Source: Bradyrhizobium cytisi
GTDB taxonomy: Bacteria > Pseudomonadota > Alphaproteobacteria > Rhizobiales > Xanthobacteraceae
Reading direction: 5' to 3'
Length of the DNA: 64,000 bases
NCBI RefSeq assembly: GCF_008123515.1
Contig: NZ_VSSR01000061.1
Location: 1 to 64,000 of the forward strand
The position numbers and the translations under genes were made by a program. The stretch's first letter is position 1; each line of letters starts with the position of its first letter. This document shows, one piece after another, positions 60,293-64,000 of the stretch. The notes under the pieces were generated by a model. It worked only from the letters and a program-made list of their open reading frames with translations. It was not told the origin of the DNA and did no database searches.

Positions 60293-60590
60293 GACGCTGC
60301 TGTTCGGCGCGATCACGGGGATGGGCGTCGGCCCGCTCGTCGCGGGCGCCGTCGCCGAGATGTTCGGGCTGCGCTGGCAGGCGATGATCCAGGGCCTCGC
60401 CTTCATGAGCCACCAGATCGGCAGCTTCCTCGGCGCCTACGGAGGAGGGCTGATCTACGACCAGCTCGGCTCCTACACCATGGCCTGGCGCATCGGCGTG
60501 GCGCTGGGCCTTGCCGGCGGCATCATCCAGGTCGCCTTCGCGCTGATCCGTCCGTCGCAGCCACCAGCGCCGGTGTTGCGGACGGCGTAG
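60293..60590 (+). pseudogene. Duplicated 3' end of MFS transporter gene
   Basis: About 99 codons reproducing the last quarter of the transporter gene at 59335-59641: AVAEMFGLRWQAMIQGLAFM onwards matches almost residue for residue, with Val to Ile or similar changes and the same PAPVLRTA end. A 9-base deletion removes three residues in the first helix (GFLW becomes G). The similarity runs a few bases past the stop codon. No start codon or ribosome site of its own, so it is most likely a non-functional remnant or part of a rearranged gene. Confidence 0.9.
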
Positions 60591-60764
60591 GCGAGGCGAG
60601 GGCTCATTATAGGTATGACGATAGGTATGACGCGGATGTCGCGACGCCTGGTTGCGACTGGCCGCTTCTGCCGCCAACGTTGATGTGTGTGCCAGCGACC
60701 CCGCAACGAACTTCTCGTCCTATGCGGGATCGCTTGTGACGGCGCTTTCGCCTGAACTGCCGGC

Positions 60765-61928
60765 CTATTCGGCCAGTTCGCGCATGACCTTGATCAGATC
60801 CGACTTGCCTTCGAAGCCGATGCCCGGAATGTCCGGCATGATGATATGGCCGTCTTCAACCCGGACCGAATCCGGAAATCCCCCGTACGGCTGGAAGAGG
60901 TCGGGGTAGCTCTCGTTGCCGCCGAGCCCCAGGCCGGCGGCGATGTTCAGCGACATCTGGTGACCGCCGTGCGGGATGCATCGCGACGGTGACCAGCCAT
61001 GTTGGGCCAGGACGTCCAATGTCCGGAGATATTCGACGAGACCATAGGACAAAGCACAGTCGAACTGCAGCCAGTCGCGATCCGGACGCATGCCGCCGTA
61101 GCGGAGCAGGTTGCGGGCGTCCTGGTGCGAGAACAGGTTCTCGCCCGTGGCCATCGGGCCGGGATAGAATTCCGCGACGGCGGCCTGGAGGGCGTAGTCG
61201 AGCGGATCGCCGATCTCCTCATACCAGAACAGCGGGTACTCGCGCAGCATCTTGGCATAGGCGATGCCGGTCTCGAGATCGAAGCGACCATTGGCATCGA
61301 CGGCCAGCCTGGCCTGCGACCCGATCTCCTTGAGCACGGCCTCGATGCGGCCGCGGTCCTCGTCGATCGACGCGCCGCCGATCTTCATCTTCACGACGTT
61401 GTAGCCGCGGTTCAGGTAGCCGCGCATTTCCGCCTGCAGCGCGGAGTTGTCCTTGCCGGGATAGTAGTAGCCGCCGGCAGCGTAGACGAAGACCCGCGGG
61501 TTGGCCTCCTTGCCCTTCATGTCCGCGAGCAGGCGAAACAGGGGCTTGCCGGCAATCTTCGCGGTCGCATCCCAGATCGCCATGTCGAGCGTTCCGACCG
61601 CGACCGAGCGCTCGCCGTGACCGCCGGGCTTCTCGTTCGACATCATCTTCGTCCAGATGCGATGCGGATCGAGATTGGTGCCATCGTCGTTCAGCAAGCT
61701 CGCGGGTTCGGCTTCGAGGATGCGGTCGCGAAAGCGCTCCCGGATCAGCCCGCCCTGACCATAGCGGCCGTTCGAATTGAAGCCATAGCCGACCACCCGC
61801 CGCCCGTCGCGGACGACGTCAGTCACGACGGCGACGAGGCTGGAAGTCATCTTCGAAAAATCGATGTAGGCATTCCGGATCGGTGACGAGATTGGCTTGG
61901 TCGTCTCGACGACGTCTACGATACGCAT
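60765..61928 (-). CDS. tarD: D-tartrate dehydratase (enolase superfamily)
   Basis: A 387-residue enolase-superfamily (mandelate racemase subgroup) enzyme that dehydrates D-tartrate to oxaloacetate. I recall the B. japonicum enzyme as nearly the same sequence, with catalytic Lys184 and His322; these match Lys182 (VVKMKIGG) and His320 (CIPHGGHQ) here. Metal ligands fit Asp211 (VDANGRF), Glu237 (WYEEIGD) and Glu263 (TGENL). ATG at 61928. It lies 34 bases downstream of the dctA-like gene, so uptake and degradation are coupled in one operon. Confidence 0.93.
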   Translation of the reverse strand: MRIVDVVETTKPISSPIRNAYIDFSKMTSSLVAVVTDVVRDGRRVVGYGFNSNGRYGQGGLIRERFRDRILEAEPASLLNDDGTNLDPHRIWTKMMSNEKPGGHGERSVAVGTLDMAIWDATAKIAGKPLFRLLADMKGKEANPRVFVYAAGGYYYPGKDNSALQAEMRGYLNRGYNVVKMKIGGASIDEDRGRIEAVLKEIGSQARLAVDANGRFDLETGIAYAKMLREYPLFWYEEIGDPLDYALQAAVAEFYPGPMATGENLFSHQDARNLLRYGGMRPDRDWLQFDCALSYGLVEYLRTLDVLAQHGWSPSRCIPHGGHQMSLNIAAGLGLGGNESYPDLFQPYGGFPDSVRVEDGHIIMPDIPGIGFEGKSDLIKVMRELAE

Positions 61929-61962
61929 GGCGTTATCTTTCTGTGGTTGTTGATGTCTTCGG

Positions 61963-63279
61963 TTAGGGATCGGTCGCCAGAACTTCGGTCTCGGCAGTGG
62001 CGGGCTTGTCATGGCGCAGCCGCATGGCTTCCATCGCCTGCTTCTGATCGAAGGCGCCGTCCCACTTGGCGATCGCGATCGTCGCGATCCCGTTGCCGAT
62101 GAGATTGGTCACGGCGCGGGCTTCGTTCATGAAGCGGTCGACGCCGAGCAGAAGAACGAGGCCGGCGACGGGAACGGTGTGGATCGACGACAGGGTTGCG
62201 GCGAGCGTCACGAAGCCAGCGCCGGCGACGCCTGCCGATCCCTTCGACGTCAAAAGAAGCACGCCCAGCAGGACGATCTGGTCGCCGAGAGAAAGATCCG
62301 TGTTCGTCGCCTGAGCGACGAAGACAGCGGCCATCGAAAGGTAAATGGAGGTTCCGTCGGCGTTGAACGTGTAGCCGGTGGGCAGCACCATGCCGACGAC
62401 GGTCTTGTCGCAACCGAGCCGCTCAAGCTTGACCAGCATCTGCGGCATCACCGCCTCCGTCGAGCAGGTGCCCAAGACGATGAGGATCTCGTCCTTGAAG
62501 TAGCGCAAGAACTGCGGCAGCGGAAAACCGGCCCACGCCGCGATGCCGCCGAGCACCAATACGACGAAGAGGATCGTGGTAATGTAGACGCCGAGCATCA
62601 GATAGCCGAGTGACCAGAGCGTCGCGATCCCGTATTTCCCGATCGTGAAGGCGACTCCCGCTCCAGCGCCCAGCGGCGCGAGGCGCATGACCATGGCCAC
62701 GACCCGGAACAGGGCGTGCAGCAGGATGTCGATGACGTTCACCAACGGCTTGCCGTAGTCGCCGAGTTGGACCATGGCGATGCCGATCAGCACCGAAACC
62801 AGGATGACCTGCAGCATCATCCCCTTGGCGAAGGCATCGACGATCGTGTTCGGGATGATGTCGAGCAGGAATTGCACGAAGCCGTGGTTGCCGTCGGCGG
62901 CCTTCACGTAGGCCGAGATCGATCCCGCATCGATGTGGCTGGCGTCGATGTTCATGCCGGCGCCGGGCTTGATCACGTTGACGACGACCAGGCCGATGAC
63001 AAGGGCCAAGGTCGAGACCACCTCGAAGTAGATCAGCGACTTCACGCCAATCCGGCCGACCTCCTTGATGTCGCTCATCCTGGCTATGCCGACAACGACC
63101 GTACCGAAAATGATCGGCGACAGCAGCATCTTGATCAGCTTGATGAAGCCGTCGGCGAGCGGCTGAAGGCTGGTTCCGACCTGGGGCCAGAGATAACCGA
63201 GCAGGCCGCCCAGCACGATAGCAAGCAGGACCTGCACGTAGAGTTCGCTCAAATATCCGAAAGAAGGCGAATTTTTCAA
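61963..63279 (-). CDS. dctA: C4-dicarboxylate/tartrate symporter (DctA-like)
   Basis: A 438-residue dicarboxylate:cation symporter of the DAACS family. Multi-helix, with the diagnostic LGTCSTEAVMPQML (HP1-like region) and GYTFNADGTSIYL segments (about 300-345) and TSKGSAGVAGAGFV (HP2) near 365. The start is probably TTG at 63279, because AGGGAGA lies 6 bases upstream and the length then matches DctA; a TTG at 63432 adds 51 unusual residues. Before tarD in the operon, it probably imports D-tartrate. Confidence 0.88.
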   Translation of the reverse strand: MKNSPSFGYLSELYVQVLLAIVLGGLLGYLWPQVGTSLQPLADGFIKLIKMLLSPIIFGTVVVGIARMSDIKEVGRIGVKSLIYFEVVSTLALVIGLVVVNVIKPGAGMNIDASHIDAGSISAYVKAADGNHGFVQFLLDIIPNTIVDAFAKGMMLQVILVSVLIGIAMVQLGDYGKPLVNVIDILLHALFRVVAMVMRLAPLGAGAGVAFTIGKYGIATLWSLGYLMLGVYITTILFVVLVLGGIAAWAGFPLPQFLRYFKDEILIVLGTCSTEAVMPQMLVKLERLGCDKTVVGMVLPTGYTFNADGTSIYLSMAAVFVAQATNTDLSLGDQIVLLGVLLLTSKGSAGVAGAGFVTLAATLSSIHTVPVAGLVLLLGVDRFMNEARAVTNLIGNGIATIAIAKWDGAFDQKQAMEAMRLRHDKPATAETEVLATDP

Positions 63280-63452
63280 TGTTTTCTCCCTGACGGCTAC
63301 GTCTATGCCGGGCCTTGGGGGCCTCTGTCGCTGTTTGGGAAGGGTCACTCCGGTCTCCGGAACGGCTTCCGTGCTGCTGTGGTGTTGTGTAGCTTGCGAC
63401 GATCCGTAGGCTTCGGCCGGAGAGAACGCCAATGCTGTTGCCGAGATTAGTC

Positions 63453-63467
63453 ATGCCGGTTAGGCAT
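63453..63467. promoter_or_regulatory. LysR-type T-N11-A dyad in tartrate intergenic region
   Basis: ATGCC-N5-GGCAT has the T-N11-A form used by LysR proteins. It ends 5 bases before the regulator's ATG, in the divergent region between lysR and dctA, consistent with autoregulation. Promoters of the pair were not pinned down. Confidence 0.5.
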
Positions 63468-63472
63468 CACCG

Positions 63473-64000
63473 ATGGAGCTGATCTGGTTCGAGGATTATC
63501 TGGCTCTCTCGGAGACCTTGAGCTTCTCCAAGGCGGCCGAAGCCCGTCACGTGACCCAGCCGGCCTTCAGCCGGCGGATCCGGGCATTGGAGGAATGGGT
63601 GGGGGCGCCGCTATTCGTTCGAACGACACACAGCGTGACGCTCACGCCTGCCGGCGAGCATTTCCATGGCCAGGCCGAAATTCTGACCCGGGCGCTGCAT
63701 CAGTTGCGCCGCGAAACACTCGAAGTGGCCGGACGGGGCACGGGGCCGCTGTCGATCGCGGCGACGCACGTGCTGTCGTTCACGTTCTTTCCGAAGTGGG
63801 TCCGGAGCAGCGAGAAGATTCTCGCCTTGGGCAATCTCAATCTCGTCTCGGACAGCATGTTGGCGTGCGAGCGGATGATGCTCCGGGGCGACGTGTCGTT
63901 CCTGTTGTGCCACTACCACCGCAGCATGGGCAGCCGGCTCGACACCAGGCAGTTCAAGAGCATCGTCGTGGGGACCGACACGCTCGTTCCCCTCAGCGTC
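63473..64000 (+). CDS. LysR-family regulator, partial at window end
   Basis: The first 176 codons of a LysR-type regulator, cut by the window edge. The N-terminal winged HTH is clear: FEDYLALSETLSFSKAAEAR, then VTQPAFSRRIRALEEWVGAP and FVRTTHSVTLTPAG (about residues 6-63). The inducer-binding domain begins at about 90 (GPLSIAATHVLSF). It diverges from the dctA-tarD operon and probably activates it in response to tartrate. Whether the C-terminal part is complete cannot be seen. Confidence 0.9.
   Translation, partial: MELIWFEDYLALSETLSFSKAAEARHVTQPAFSRRIRALEEWVGAPLFVRTTHSVTLTPAGEHFHGQAEILTRALHQLRRETLEVAGRGTGPLSIAATHVLSFTFFPKWVRSSEKILALGNLNLVSDSMLACERMMLRGDVSFLLCHYHRSMGSRLDTRQFKSIVVGTDTLVPLSV

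Noticed and set aside
1..64000. Search for CRISPR arrays, tRNA or rRNA genes, insertion sequences and phage genes
   Set aside because: No regularly spaced direct repeats, no transposase or integrase motifs and no recognisable RNA gene were found. Repeats present are palindromic REP-like elements.

Overview
The window looks like chromosomal DNA of Bradyrhizobium or a very close relative (Alphaproteobacteria, Hyphomicrobiales). The evidence is high GC with strong third-position bias, MipZ instead of Min proteins, adjacent divK and pleD, a PHB phasin, EipB, DUF1489 and DUF3572 proteins, ClpS/ClpA, a D-tartrate dehydratase closely resembling the one characterised in B. japonicum, and several families of short palindromic repeats that I associate with Bradyrhizobium genomes. 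I see no rRNA, tRNA, insertion sequence, prophage or CRISPR array.

Layout. 0-2.8 kb is accessory: a HEPN-like protein, a VapBC-type toxin-antitoxin pair with a perfect inverted-repeat operator, and a uracil-DNA-glycosylase-like protein. 3-9.7 kb mixes complete complex I genes nuoD and nuoB, outside any nuo operon, with an HtrA protease, a PEBP protein, a short DUF4167 protein, a DUF2267 protein, a Cys-rich zinc-ribbon-like protein and a double-domain universal stress protein. 10-17 kb holds two paralogous polysaccharide deacetylases, the Mg transporter MgtE, an HTH regulator, an aldo/keto reductase and a TonB/TolA-like protein. 17.2-18.2 kb is almost entirely repeats. 18-29 kb is mostly housekeeping: DUF599, GST, YidB-like and DUF1489 proteins, PanC, MipZ, a lipase-like hydrolase, a VWA protein, a J-domain protein and a PBP5-type carboxypeptidase with a SPOR domain.

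29.5-36.7 kb has a phasin with a tandem operator-like promoter region, a three-gene TadG-TadE-TadE operon, clpS-clpA and a lipoprotein. 36.8-39.8 kb has an efflux-type MFS transporter and an aldo/keto reductase. 39.9-43.1 kb is a compact aldoxime-nitrile pathway: an AraC regulator diverging from nitrilase and aldoxime dehydratase genes. 43-53 kb holds a HAD phosphatase, an orphan TRAP binding protein, a lytic transglycosylase, AzlCD, TrmO-like, HIT, DUF482, GDPD, two RidA paralogues and EipB. 53-57.5 kb has an ACT protein, a DUF3572-dinB coupled pair and divK-pleD for cell-cycle and cyclic-di-GMP signalling. 57.6-60.6 kb is a TetR/MFS divergent pair whose transporter gene has a duplicated 3' end beyond a cluster of repeats. 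60.7-64 kb is a D-tartrate uptake and dehydration operon (dctA-tarD) with a divergent LysR regulator cut by the window edge.

The clearest functional units are the aldoxime-nitrile cluster, the tartrate cluster, the TetR/MFS efflux pair, the phasin control region and the Tad mini-operon. The unusual items are the stray nuoD/nuoB pair and the duplicated transporter tail. Assignments rest on reading protein motifs by eye; no database search was run.
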